DNA of 50,748 nucleotides. Source: JBLHGU01 sp047615875 (GTDB lineage Bacteria > Pseudomonadota > Gammaproteobacteria > Arenicellales > CAJQKF01). Made by a program: the position numbers and the translations under genes. Position 1 is the first letter of the stretch. Each line of letters starts with the position of its first letter. The notes beneath the pieces are model-generated. The model did not search any database, was not told the DNA's origin, and saw nothing but the letters and a program-made list of their open reading frames with translations. Positions 34,825-43,471 of this stretch are shown in pieces. The stretch is from positions 1 to 50,748 of the forward strand of contig JBLHGU010000014.1 in NCBI GenBank assembly GCA_047615875.1, given 5' to 3'.

Positions 34825-35910
34825 TCAGATTGTCACAACGATTTTTCCGATATGAGTTTTCTTCATGAATGACTGCTGTGCCTGGGCGAGATCGCGCAAC
34901 GGCCATGACTCGGCCAACACGGGTTTTAATTGCTCACGCTCGATGTATTTAACTAACCTGGCGAAGCTGCCTGGGGGAATAACTGTCGCACCCGTTAGTT
35001 GCAGGTCCCGGTAAATAAGCTTTCTCAAATCAAAATCAACCATCGGCCCAGCAATGCAACCACTACTGGAATATCGTCCACCCTGCCGTAAACAGTCTAC
35101 CAACAGGGTAAATGTATCGCCGCCTACAACATCTACCGCTACGTCAACCTCTCCGTTCGCAAGTTCTCTGATTTCTGTTTTTAAATCATCACTGTTGCGA
35201 TTAACAACATGATCTGCGCCTAATTTCAGCAATGCCTGTTCTTTACCCTGGCTGGAGATGGCTATCACCCTGGCAGCGCGAATTTTTGCCAGTTGAATGG
35301 CAGCCGACCCTACCCCGCCGGATGCACCGGATATAACGATGGTTTCCCCAGCAGTTAGTCCTGTACGTTCTATCAGGTTATCCGCCGTACCATAAGCACA
35401 GGCAAAGGTAGCTAGTTCTTCATTACTATAGCTGGATTCGATTAAATGAACATTGCTGGCAGGCACTGCAATGTATTCGGCGTAACCTCCATTAATCTCG
35501 GAGCCCAAATATTTTGCCGTAGCCATATCAAACGGGGCCGCTGGATTCAGAAACCATGGATCAACCATGACCCGTTTACCAATTAGATGTGCGTTGCAAT
35601 GATCTCTCGTTGATGCCACTGCGCCGCATACATCCGCGCCCTGAATAACTGGGAAATGAATTGCGCCGCTACCCCAGCTACCATCATCGTCATTCGAATC
35701 AAAGTAACCATCAATAACTGCGTCTTCAGTAATTCCCTGTTCAACGCCCTTTGAGTACCACGCAGTTCTCGTATTGATATCCGTATTATTCAAACCACAA
35801 GCATTGACTCGAATTAAAACCTCACCGGGTTGGGCAACTGGTACCTCTACATCTTCACGAAATTGCAATTTGTCCAAGCCACCATGACCGGTCAGTAAAA
35901 CAGCTTTCAT
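34825..35910 (-). CDS. Zinc-independent MDR-family alcohol dehydrogenase/quinone oxidoreductase
   Basis: 361 residues from the ATG at 35910. It has a GroES-like N-terminal domain (MKAVLLTGHGGLDKLQF, VLIRVNACGLNNTDI) and a Rossmann domain with the AxGGVGxxA-type motif GASGGVGSAAIQLAK. The catalytic-zinc Cys is replaced in NACGLNNTD, pointing to the quinone oxidoreductase branch. The frame extends upstream to 35970 but a GGAGG lies seven bases before 35910. Its ATG overlaps the stop of the upstream Rieske gene as ATGA, so the two are translationally coupled. Confidence 0.88.
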   Translation of the reverse strand: MKAVLLTGHGGLDKLQFREDVEVPVAQPGEVLIRVNACGLNNTDINTRTAWYSKGVEQGITEDAVIDGYFDSNDDDGSWGSGAIHFPVIQGADVCGAVASTRDHCNAHLIGKRVMVDPWFLNPAAPFDMATAKYLGSEINGGYAEYIAVPASNVHLIESSYSNEELATFACAYGTADNLIERTGLTAGETIVISGASGGVGSAAIQLAKIRAARVIAISSQGKEQALLKLGADHVVNRNSDDLKTEIRELANGEVDVAVDVVGGDTFTLLVDCLRQGGRYSSSGCIAGPMVDFDLRKLIYRDLQLTGATVIPPGSFARLVKYIEREQLKPVLAESWPLRDLAQAQQSFMKKTHIGKIVVTI

Positions 35911-37082
35911 TGGGCGTCCTCCATAGAATGATAGATTAGTCTGGCAAAGTGCTGCAATACCGGGTCCCAATATGGTGACAACACACCTCCGTCAAAGCCA
36001 TCGGAAGATCTGCCAGCCTGCATTCGTTCGATAACGCCAATATCTTCGTTATTTAAATCATGCCAGTTCCTAATTACTGTATTTCTTCCCTTGGTGTAGT
36101 CCGGTGAACTCGCTCCATCGCCAACAAAATAAAGGGCTATTGTTTCACGGCATTGATTAAAACCTAAGGGTGTCGCAATAAAAACATCTACCTGGTCCGG
36201 GAATATTTCAAAGGCAAAATTCGGAAACAATACAAACCAGTCGCCACGATTCTGTTTTTCAACGGGTAAATCTGGAAAATATGGCAAACCTTCACCACGG
36301 GCTGGATCAGTTTTCTGAAAGGAATAGCCACATTGCAGCACGTGATCTTTAAATGTTGGCGGATCACGCTCCGCCATACTGACAAACGAGTTTAACCAGG
36401 GATGACAGGAGAACACATGGTAGGGCTCGATAAAGTTCTCTATAGCCAATTTCCAGTTAGCTTTGATTTCGAATTCTATCGAGTCACCAAAATTCAGAAT
36501 GTTAAAGTCATAAGCTTCGAGCTGACTGGTTATGGGCTGAATGTATTCCCGCAAGTCTGCCGCATTTCCGTCCAGGTTCACAAATACCCAGTCATGCCAG
36601 GTATCGCAACGTACCTGCACGAGGTCTGCTCGATGACACTCTGACCTGTTAACATCATGTTTTTCTCCGCCATGGAAATGCGGTCGGGCCAGCAAGCTTC
36701 CTTTCAAACTATAACTCCAGGAATGATTTGGGCAGACAAAGTTCTTTTTGCCGCGAACTACCTCGCTCACCAATCGGGCTCCACGATGCCGACAAACGTT
36801 ATGAAACGCGCGGATCTCATTATCCGGCCCCTTAACCAACACCAGAGGTTGACCCGCAACTTCAACGGGAATCATGTCTCCCGGATTTTCGAATTTATGG
36901 GCAAACTCTGCAAATGCCCAGGTTCTACGAAATACTGTCTGCTGTTCAAGCTTATAAAAAGCCTCACTGGTATAAGCTATATTGGGCAAAGCCGAACCGT
37001 CTTCGGTTTTCGCGTTAAGCCTGTCTACCAACTGCTGGTCAAAAAACGTCAATACCCCAGGGTCTTGTGATTTCAAAGACAT
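35907..37082 (-). CDS. Rieske oxygenase alpha subunit (copy 4)
   Basis: 391 residues with Rieske ligands C97-x-H99 (VCRHRG) and C117-x2-H120 (CPNHSW). The iron site is E219-x2-H222-x4-H227 in ENFIEPYHVFSCHP, with Glu rather than Asp. It is coupled to the MDR gene by an ATGA overlap and divergent from the TMADH-like gene at 37194 across 111 bp. A Rieske oxygenase beside an OYE-type demethylase recalls the stachydrine (proline betaine) pathway, where Stc2 and an OYE-like enzyme remove N-methyl groups in turn. A betaine substrate is therefore a reasonable guess. Confidence 0.92.
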   Translation of the reverse strand: MSLKSQDPGVLTFFDQQLVDRLNAKTEDGSALPNIAYTSEAFYKLEQQTVFRRTWAFAEFAHKFENPGDMIPVEVAGQPLVLVKGPDNEIRAFHNVCRHRGARLVSEVVRGKKNFVCPNHSWSYSLKGSLLARPHFHGGEKHDVNRSECHRADLVQVRCDTWHDWVFVNLDGNAADLREYIQPITSQLEAYDFNILNFGDSIEFEIKANWKLAIENFIEPYHVFSCHPWLNSFVSMAERDPPTFKDHVLQCGYSFQKTDPARGEGLPYFPDLPVEKQNRGDWFVLFPNFAFEIFPDQVDVFIATPLGFNQCRETIALYFVGDGASSPDYTKGRNTVIRNWHDLNNEDIGVIERMQAGRSSDGFDGGVLSPYWDPVLQHFARLIYHSMEDAQ

Positions 37083-37193
37083 GTGCCGCTCTAGAAATTA
37101 TTTCGTGTATTTTTACAAAAACGAAAATATAGTTTAGTATTTTCAACAGATTAAAACTTATTATCTAAGACCCTGTCATTACAAATAAGCTAA

Positions 37194-39140
37194 ATGTTCG
37201 AAAACCTTCTTCAGCCAATAAGTCTCGGACCCATAAGGATTCGCAACAGAATCTTTAATCCGCCACACGGCACAACCCTGGGCCACAATGGGGTCGCTAC
37301 AGAGCAACTTATCGCCTATCACCAGACCCGTGCTCGGGGTGGTGTTGGACTGATTATTCTCGAAGGCATGACCGTTCATCCAAGCTACGGCTATAAGGAA
37401 TCCTTCCTCTATGCCGGCAGCGACGACATTATTGCCGGCATGCAAAAACTTACGATGGCTTGCCGAGAATTTGATACCCCAGTGTTCGGACAACTTTTCC
37501 ATGCCGGTCGAGCTGTACGCTTGAGTCACGATGGTTCGAAACCCCTGACTTATTCTGCCTCGGATATTCCCGATGAACGTTATCGGGTTGTATCCGTGCC
37601 TATGCCCACTGACATGGTGTGGGAAATAATTCAAAGCTATGTAGATGCTGCGGCCCGCCTGGCCGAAGCTGAACTCGACGGAATTGAGATCCTTGCGAGT
37701 ATGGGTTACCTCATAGCACAGTTTCTGAATCCAAAAACCAATAATCGAGCAGACGAGTTTGGCGGAAGCTTTGACAATCGGATGCGTCTGTTACGCGAAA
37801 TCGTCAGTCAAACCAGAGCAAAGATCGGCCATAGCAAAGCCCTTGGAATTCGCATAACCCTGGATGAAAAAATAGATGATGGCATGGATGCCAGCGAGAT
37901 CATAAAAATCTGTCAAGCTCTGGAGACCGATAATCATCTGGATTATTTCAGTGTGATATCGGGTTCCACAGCGGCGCCCGGGGGATGGATACATGTTTTT
38001 CCTCCCATGGCAGTGCCAGCCGCATTTGTTGCCAATGATTCACAACGATTGAAGCAATCGGTAAGTAAGCCTGTTCTAGTAGCAGGAAGAATCAATCAGC
38101 CTCAGGTTGCCGAAGAAATACTTTCTGAAGGCAAAGCCGACATGGTCGGTGTGGTGCGAGCATTAATCGCCGATCCGGAATTTGTAAATAAGTTTTCCTC
38201 CGGTCGAAGTGAAGATATACGCGCCTGCGTAGGTTGTAATCAAGCTTGCGTCGGTCACAGGCTAGCCCATCATGTTGTTTCCTGCATTCAATACCCCATC
38301 AGTGGCCGTGAGCAGAATTTCGAAATCGGCCAACAAGCTGACTTAATACAAACCGTCGTCGTGGTTGGCGGTGGACCCGGTGGAATCAAGGCCGCGATAA
38401 CCGCAGCAGAAAGGGGTCATCGTGTACGACTAATTGAAAAATCCGGTCGTTTGGGTGGACAGGTTAATCTGGCGGAAAAACTCCCTGGCCGAGCTGAATT
38501 TGGTGGGGTAACAACTAATCTGGTTCATGAACTTAACCAAACCAATGTAGAAGTGCAGCTAAATACAGAATTGGATCATGGCTCTCTTAAACAGATGCAT
38601 GCTGATGTGGTGATTATTGCTACCGGCGCGACACCACGATTGCCCGACGTCGAGGTAGATGGTGTAGACCTTTTCGATTCATGGAGTGTAATTGCTACTG
38701 AAAAAGATGTCGGCCATCATGTAGTTATTGCCGATTGGGCCTGTGACTGGAGCGGACTGGGTATTGCGCAAAAGCTTGCCCAGAACGGTCATCATGTTCG
38801 CTTACTTTGTGGCGGCAGTGTGCCTGGTGAATCTTTACAGGGTATTGTTCGAGATCAATGGATAGGCGAACTACATGCATTGGAAGTTGAGATGATTCCT
38901 TTCGCGCGCTTTTACGGCGCGGAACATGGCACAGCCTACTTTCAGCATATGACCAGCAATCAACCCATTATCTGTGACAATGTCGACACCATCATAAGCT
39001 GCTATGCGCCACAGGCCAACAATCAACATGCATGGCTAAAAAATCTGAACGCGGAAGTTCATTTCATTGGCGATGCGATTTCTCCTCGCACGGTTGAAGA
39101 AGCGGTTTTAGAAGGTTTCAAAACCGCATGGCAAATATAA
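37194..39140 (+). CDS. OYE/TMADH-family flavin and [4Fe-4S] oxidoreductase (N-demethylase type)
   Basis: 648 residues in the three-domain layout of trimethylamine/dimethylamine dehydrogenase and 2,4-dienoyl-CoA reductase. An N-terminal FMN TIM barrel (IRIRNRIFNPPHGTTLG, GQLFHAGR) is followed by a cluster motif C-x2-C-x3-C (ACVGCNQACVGH) with a later Cys. Then comes an FAD/ADP-binding domain with VVVGGGPGGIKAAITAAERGH near 385. Such enzymes demethylate tertiary or secondary amines or reduce enones. The divergent Rieske gene supports an N-methyl substrate such as an N-methylproline- or betaine-derived compound. It may act with the MDR protein. No close Shine-Dalgarno is seen. Confidence 0.88.
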   Translation: MFENLLQPISLGPIRIRNRIFNPPHGTTLGHNGVATEQLIAYHQTRARGGVGLIILEGMTVHPSYGYKESFLYAGSDDIIAGMQKLTMACREFDTPVFGQLFHAGRAVRLSHDGSKPLTYSASDIPDERYRVVSVPMPTDMVWEIIQSYVDAAARLAEAELDGIEILASMGYLIAQFLNPKTNNRADEFGGSFDNRMRLLREIVSQTRAKIGHSKALGIRITLDEKIDDGMDASEIIKICQALETDNHLDYFSVISGSTAAPGGWIHVFPPMAVPAAFVANDSQRLKQSVSKPVLVAGRINQPQVAEEILSEGKADMVGVVRALIADPEFVNKFSSGRSEDIRACVGCNQACVGHRLAHHVVSCIQYPISGREQNFEIGQQADLIQTVVVVGGGPGGIKAAITAAERGHRVRLIEKSGRLGGQVNLAEKLPGRAEFGGVTTNLVHELNQTNVEVQLNTELDHGSLKQMHADVVIIATGATPRLPDVEVDGVDLFDSWSVIATEKDVGHHVVIADWACDWSGLGIAQKLAQNGHHVRLLCGGSVPGESLQGIVRDQWIGELHALEVEMIPFARFYGAEHGTAYFQHMTSNQPIICDNVDTIISCYAPQANNQHAWLKNLNAEVHFIGDAISPRTVEEAVLEGFKTAWQI

Positions 39141-39223
39141 ATACTATAAACAAACAGCTCATCGACCAGCAGGCAAACCTGGTCGCTGAAAAACTTTTAG
39201 ATCTACTTCACTACGGCCGTTAA
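39128..39223 (+). CDS. Possible 31-residue small ORF overlapping the flavoenzyme 3' end
   Basis: An ATG 13 bp before the end of the upstream gene opens a frame of 31 codons beginning MANINTINKQLIDQQ and ending LLDLLHYGR. It could be a translationally coupled small protein with an amphipathic helix (LVAEKLLDLL), but no ribosome site or family supports it. Chance is quite possible. Confidence 0.15.
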   Translation: MANINTINKQLIDQQANLVAEKLLDLLHYGR

Positions 39224-39306
39224 TGAGAGAGGTGTTTTATTCCCAGCAGTTTTAGCACTCGACTTGTTCACGCACCAGTTTTCAAATGCGGTAGCGTAAC
39301 TCGTAC

Positions 39307-39663
39307 TTATGCCGGTGTTAGAATTTGGGCGGGTATTTCAAATTCCTTCTGCTCAGGTATTTTTGCCTCAAATATAGCCATCTGGTCCTCATCATAGGCC
39401 GTTAACATCTGACTTTTTTGACACCAGTCAACTCTTTTACCCAATTCGGCCTCGGTTCTTCGCCAAATCTCAAAAGAACGCAACAGAATTGTAGTTTCAG
39501 CTCAGTGTCGTCCCTGCACCTTCACTGAACCCCTGCTATGCAAAGGTTGCTCCCCAGCGATTCGACCTTTTTCCACCAGTGCAACCCACTTACCAGACTT
39601 TGCCAAGAAGTAAGCGGTGGTGGTTCCAACAATTCCTGCACCGAGCACAATCACATCGAACAT
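39307..39663 (-). pseudogene. Broken DadA-like FAD-dependent amine oxidoreductase
   Basis: From the ATG at 39663 the frame reads MFDVIVLGAGIVGTTTAYFL and reaches GRIAGEQ, the FAD-binding start of DadA-like amino acid/amine dehydrogenases. The usual SSRNWGWVRQQGRD is degraded to PLHSRGSVKVQGRH. An in-frame TGA (39502-39504) follows, and the same frame continues with family-like sequence (LLRSFEIWRRTEAELGKRVD) to a TAA at 39307-39309. About two thirds of the gene, C-terminally, is gone. One nonsense codon plus 3' loss makes it a clear pseudogene. It lies between the TMADH-like gene and the sulfotransferase-like gene. Confidence 0.8.
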
Positions 39664-39722
39664 GAAGCACTCATTTCGGAGTCTCGGCAAAAAACTCCGT
39701 TGCAAGCCTTTCTCCCATTAGA

Positions 39723-40475
39723 TCAAAACTTTAAGCGGTGTTTAAATAGGCTTTCGTAGTGCGGCATTGATGCTTCATAGAGACGAATCATATCTGCACT
39801 GGAACTCAAGGGCGGGTATTCGCGTTTTTGTTTCATAAAACCTTTACTGGATTTCAAACTATCATGAAAACCATGTTCGTCATTGTTCCAGGTCGGGTTT
39901 TCTCGAATTGACTCACTACCCTGCCAATTCATGGCCTCGGGTATAAAGGTAATCCCTGCAGATTCACAGTAGGCTCGCATGCCAGCATTCACATTATCCA
40001 GCAACTCATCTGAATCAATAACCGGCGGGGCCTTGCCCAGCTTGTCAGCGATACGGGTAAATAATGTATGTAAGTCTTCGAATCCAATTTCTCCCAGTGC
40101 AACATCAGGCCAGCGTGAATGCATTGATGTCAGGACTTTCTCAGGATTCCGAATTAGAAAAGTATGGGTAAAGGCATCCAGAAACTGCTCGTCCGCGATA
40201 TGAATAATAGAATAAGCAAAGTCCTTTATAAATACCTTATCGGTCTCAGCCAGCGCCGCCATTTTTTTGTGAACCGACGCAAGGGTTAATCCTTTGGTGG
40301 GTTTCAATTCAGGGTCGGCCTTGAAATAACGATCTACTCTGCGCTCTTCTCCAAAATAGAATGCTTCGTTATAGGGTTCATGAAAACAGGTCATATCACC
40401 CCGATGGTCCATCACCTTTTCAAAAGCCGTAGAGGTTGATCTAGGCGTTGCCCAAAGCCCAAGTATTTTATTCAT
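39723..40475 (-). CDS. Sulfotransferase-like protein
   Basis: 250 residues with the sulfotransferase-type P-loop near the N-terminus (LGLWATPRSTSTAFEKV, the 5'-phosphosulfate loop) and a 3'-phosphate motif FLIRNPEKVLTSMHSRWPD. The intervening KVFIKDFAYSIIHI is also typical. The family uses PAPS, but several members of this short bacterial group are uncharacterised. It lies 55 bp downstream of the UGSC cassette on the same strand, so it may be its fourth gene. Confidence 0.75.
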   Translation of the reverse strand: MNKILGLWATPRSTSTAFEKVMDHRGDMTCFHEPYNEAFYFGEERRVDRYFKADPELKPTKGLTLASVHKKMAALAETDKVFIKDFAYSIIHIADEQFLDAFTHTFLIRNPEKVLTSMHSRWPDVALGEIGFEDLHTLFTRIADKLGKAPPVIDSDELLDNVNAGMRAYCESAGITFIPEAMNWQGSESIRENPTWNNDEHGFHDSLKSSKGFMKQKREYPPLSSSADMIRLYEASMPHYESLFKHRLKF

Positions 40476-40530
40476 TTATCTTCACTGATTTTTATTAAGC
40501 AATTGCACTGCAATAACTCTCAAAAGCAAA

Positions 40531-41613
40531 CTAACTGATCGGTTTAATTGGAGTATCACAGTAAGGATACACATCAAATTTTTTGGATAACGGCTGATTG
40601 CCATGGGGTGCATAGGCCCAGCTAGGCAGAACCATTGAGTAGGAACCCATTCCACCAGCAACTACCAACATAATCTGCTCGGCATCTCTAACGGCATACA
40701 GTTTGTCGGTGTCATCCTTATGCACGAAGTTTAGACCACTAAATAGTGAATCTGCATATTCACGACTAATATATGCATAACTCTGTATGGCTAATTGAAC
40801 GCTCTTCCGATTATAACCAGCCTTGTGCAATATCATGGCATGTTCCGGATTCAATACCACAACCATCCCTCCCTCACCTGCCCTATAAACATGATTACTT
40901 GCAGGGTTGGCTATTACAGCAGCAATGCACTGGAGAAGCCTTAGCGCATCTTTTTCAACGTCTCCGATCGGTTCCAGAATGAGAGAATGTGGAGCCTCGA
41001 CGCCAATTATTGTAACTACGCTTTCTTCTTTGTGGAAACCAATGGATTGATGATAAGAGTCGAAGGGTGATAATTCCTCGGCCTCGGCCAAACAAGCCGT
41101 AAATTTCCCCGGTGTGCTAAACACGGCCATATCGGTGACGCCACTTTGTCTGCCACCAATATTAATTAAAACCAAAGACAGAGCTCGTCCGATTGATGCA
41201 CTGGCGCGATTCCCAGGACCAAGTATCCCTGCCCCGGAATTGATTGGACCGCATTCTGTTCGGGCCGGACCATTGACTAGAATCAATGGCGCCAGACAGT
41301 GGGTTGTTTGATTTACTTCTGTAATATCGAATTCATTACGGCAAACCAGCCTTATCGCGGCTATCACCACCGGAAAGTGGTCAGGTAAACAGCCTGCCAT
41401 CACGGCAGCTGCAGCCACCTTCTCTATAGTTGCTGCACCTAGTTTGGGCCCTATTTCACCTAAAGATAAATCCGCATCAAGGTCGACCCTGGCAATCATC
41501 GCCGCTACACGATTAACAGTAGGCACAATCACCGGCAAACCATCGGTGCTACCGCTTTGATGTAACAACTCTACAGCATCATATTCCGTTGCTGCTTCAA
41601 GCACTCGCTTCAC
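40531..41613 (-). CDS. Uncharacterised 360-residue partner of the UGSC protein
   Basis: Starts at GTG 41613, overlapping the UGSC gene by 17 bp, with GGAAG upstream. The protein has no transmembrane segment or signal peptide. Distinctive stretches are STDGLPVIVPTVNRV (22-36), GAATIEKVAAAAVMAGCLPD, VNGPARTECGPINSGAG, GPGNRASASIGRAL and NIGGRQSGVTDMAVFSTPGK. Several Cys (MAGC, TTHC, TEC, TAC) and Gly-rich loops suggest a catalytic role. I believe this family often sits beside UGSC proteins, but I know no assigned function. The tight overlap implies a complex or sequential reactions. Confidence 0.8.
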   Translation of the reverse strand: MKRVLEAATEYDAVELLHQSGSTDGLPVIVPTVNRVAAMIARVDLDADLSLGEIGPKLGAATIEKVAAAAVMAGCLPDHFPVVIAAIRLVCRNEFDITEVNQTTHCLAPLILVNGPARTECGPINSGAGILGPGNRASASIGRALSLVLINIGGRQSGVTDMAVFSTPGKFTACLAEAEELSPFDSYHQSIGFHKEESVVTIIGVEAPHSLILEPIGDVEKDALRLLQCIAAVIANPASNHVYRAGEGGMVVVLNPEHAMILHKAGYNRKSVQLAIQSYAYISREYADSLFSGLNFVHKDDTDKLYAVRDAEQIMLVVAGGMGSYSMVLPSWAYAPHGNQPLSKKFDVYPYCDTPIKPIS

Positions 41614-42136
41614 GATTAGCTTCCAGTGCCTGAATTATTTCATAGATTATTTGATTCGCTACCGAATTCATATACGCAGTACCAGTTCCCCAGATTGGGT
41701 AGGGCAATTGTATACGCGGTGCACCAGGCCAACCCAATGATCTACTTAAGGCTGTTGCTTGCTCCCAAAATATGGACGTTATCAAGCTGACTGCAGGAAT
41801 GCCACGCTCTATTAACGCAATGCCATCTTTCACTGTTCCTGCGGTACAGGAGCCACAATGCCCGATGGCACAAATTGCTGCATTACAGTGTGTCGCTATC
41901 TCGTCAATTAGCTCGCTAGCGGCATAAGTAATTGTGCCTGTCTCAAAGGTCTTTATGCGGATATCTGGATTTAGTGACATCAGTGTTTCACCAATCTCGT
42001 GCATTAGAAGATCACAGCCAACAATTTTGTTGACGACCAGACCAATAACCACCGGGCGACTCAAGTCCAGGCAAAGCGTATAGGGTTTGATCGGTATCAG
42101 GCAGTCTGCTACGGGATTGATAAACTTGACACTCAA
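41597..42136 (-). CDS. UGSC-family protein, cysteine form (CGSC)
   Basis: 179 residues from a TTG start at 42136, with GGGAG eight bases upstream. The key motif is IGHC94GSC97TAGTVKDG. UGSC proteins are named for a selenocysteine-containing U-G-S-C site found in marine metagenomes; here the first position is TGT (Cys), so it is the sulfur homologue. The N-terminal half (IGLVVNKIVGCDLLMHEIGE) looks like an alpha/beta fold, and SITSIFWEQA-like stretches follow the motif. A redox or thiol-transfer role is expected from the dithiol but is not established. It is 15 bp downstream of the racemase-like gene and overlaps the 360-residue partner. Confidence 0.78.
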   Translation of the reverse strand: MSVKFINPVADCLIPIKPYTLCLDLSRPVVIGLVVNKIVGCDLLMHEIGETLMSLNPDIRIKTFETGTITYAASELIDEIATHCNAAICAIGHCGSCTAGTVKDGIALIERGIPAVSLITSIFWEQATALSRSLGWPGAPRIQLPYPIWGTGTAYMNSVANQIIYEIIQALEANREASA

Positions 42137-42151
42137 GAACTGCGCTCCCTG

Positions 42152-42970
42152 CTAGATCAGGCTACTGAGCAGTCGGCCATGCTCGCCTTCTGGTCGCACA
42201 CCCAAAGTCTTGAAGATGCGCCAGTACAATGCAAAGTCGGAAGATACAATCGGCTTATCAATCGCCTCTTCCAACTCTTTGCCAATCGACACCATTCGAA
42301 CGGGCAAACCATCTGGTTGCCTAAAATTCGGCATTCCGTTAACAACTATGGCTTCAGCCGTGGGTGCCTGTTCGGCCACGTACTGCATGGATTTTTCCGC
42401 TAGCTCGCCAGGGAATATCCAGGTCAAATCGTTGACTTCTTGCTGCGTTTTGTAAAAACCCTGGTCTACGACATTACCAACATAAACGAGATCGAAACCC
42501 GCATCGCGCAAGAATCGCGCAATACCATCGCGCCAGTCGGGCCAAAAATAAACTGAATTCAGGGCGACTTTCTCCACATTCAATTCACGTAACCCTTCCA
42601 CTAGACACATACCTGCCATATGCAGAGGAGTTTGGTAGGTATCACTCATACGATCACAAAACTGTCTAATGTCTCCCGGTGTTTTACCGCCGGCATGAAC
42701 CCAGTTGGTGCCAACCTGACCGCAAACATCGGCACCATTGTTGGACATGCATTCAACAAACTCCTCCAGCAGGTGGAAATTATCCTTACGTTGAGCTAAT
42801 TGATGTTGATATTCCTTCAGGTGAAGCATTCTGCCGTGAGCACCAACTACGCGAGGGGATATACGTAGAAAATCACTGACAGCGGCATCAAAATCGTGTG
42901 GGGGTGAGGTAAAACCAACTTGATAAGGAAATATTTTATTACTAGGGTTTGCCCATCTTTCTGGCTTCAT
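42152..42970 (-). CDS. Asp/Glu racemase-superfamily protein (maleate isomerase/AMDase-like), one-cysteine form
   Basis: 272 residues resembling maleate cis-trans isomerase and arylmalonate decarboxylase. The N-terminal catalytic Cys83 sits in GADVCGQVGTNW. VEKVALNSVYFWPDWRDGIARFLRDAGFD is the second-domain start of the family. The second catalytic Cys position lies in AIVVNGMPNFRQPDGLP, where Asn-Gly (211-212) replaces Cys-Thr. With only one Cys, two-base racemisation is unlikely; decarboxylation, C-S cleavage or covalent chemistry on Cys83 is possible. It is the first gene of the UGSC cassette. Confidence 0.75.
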   Translation of the reverse strand: MKPERWANPSNKIFPYQVGFTSPPHDFDAAVSDFLRISPRVVGAHGRMLHLKEYQHQLAQRKDNFHLLEEFVECMSNNGADVCGQVGTNWVHAGGKTPGDIRQFCDRMSDTYQTPLHMAGMCLVEGLRELNVEKVALNSVYFWPDWRDGIARFLRDAGFDLVYVGNVVDQGFYKTQQEVNDLTWIFPGELAEKSMQYVAEQAPTAEAIVVNGMPNFRQPDGLPVRMVSIGKELEEAIDKPIVSSDFALYWRIFKTLGVRPEGEHGRLLSSLI

Positions 42971-43128
42971 GGTTTATGCTCAACGAAATAAAGAATAGCA
43001 GTTTACTTACAATTCGAATTTCTTCAAAAGCAAATCTGCTCGTGTAATTCTATGCGACGCTATTTTGTAAATTGTTTATTCGAAAACCCCAACATTTATG
43101 ACACTCCAACACAACTGGTGGACACTTC

Positions 43129-43431
43129 ATGCACATTGAAATTCATTCCGATGGAAAGCTTTCGCTGAAAGACATTGAGAATTTTAAAGGTTTTTCTATT
43201 ATCGACGGCACAAATGGCACAGCCCTTTTAGAACTTAGTGCCATTGCAGAACCTGCAGAAGAAAGGCACTACTGGATCGATGCGGATTCAGTAATTCAGT
43301 TATCAGCTAAATCTACAGACCCGTTATGGGTGGAAAGTTTTTGGAGCATGCTTCGCGCAGTTGAGCCTTATGGTTATGCAGATATGACACTCAAACGCGT
43401 TAAGGCGCACATAGAGCCTGCTCAAAATTAA
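43129..43431 (+). CDS. Hypothetical protein, 100 residues
   Basis: A small acidic protein beginning MHIEIHSDGKLSLKDIENF and ending VKAHIEPAQN. No signal peptide, membrane segment or cysteine is seen. The sequence has alternating polar and hydrophobic positions consistent with a small alpha/beta fold. It is divergent from the UGSC cassette across 158 bp and convergent with the DUF1989 gene, 40 bp apart. I do not recognise it. Confidence 0.55.
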   Translation: MHIEIHSDGKLSLKDIENFKGFSIIDGTNGTALLELSAIAEPAEERHYWIDADSVIQLSAKSTDPLWVESFWSMLRAVEPYGYADMTLKRVKAHIEPAQN

Positions 43432-43471
43432 ACTTGCTTAGTAGATTCCAGGCAAGCGGTAAAGCTATTTA

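Noticed and set aside
39502..39504. Recoded TGA (selenocysteine or readthrough) in the DadA-like frame
   Set aside because: The gene also lacks its C-terminal two thirds and its conserved motif is degraded, so decay is the simpler reading.
41597..42136. Possible selenocysteine in the UGSC-family protein
   Set aside because: The motif codon is TGT (Cys94), not TGA, so no recoding is needed.
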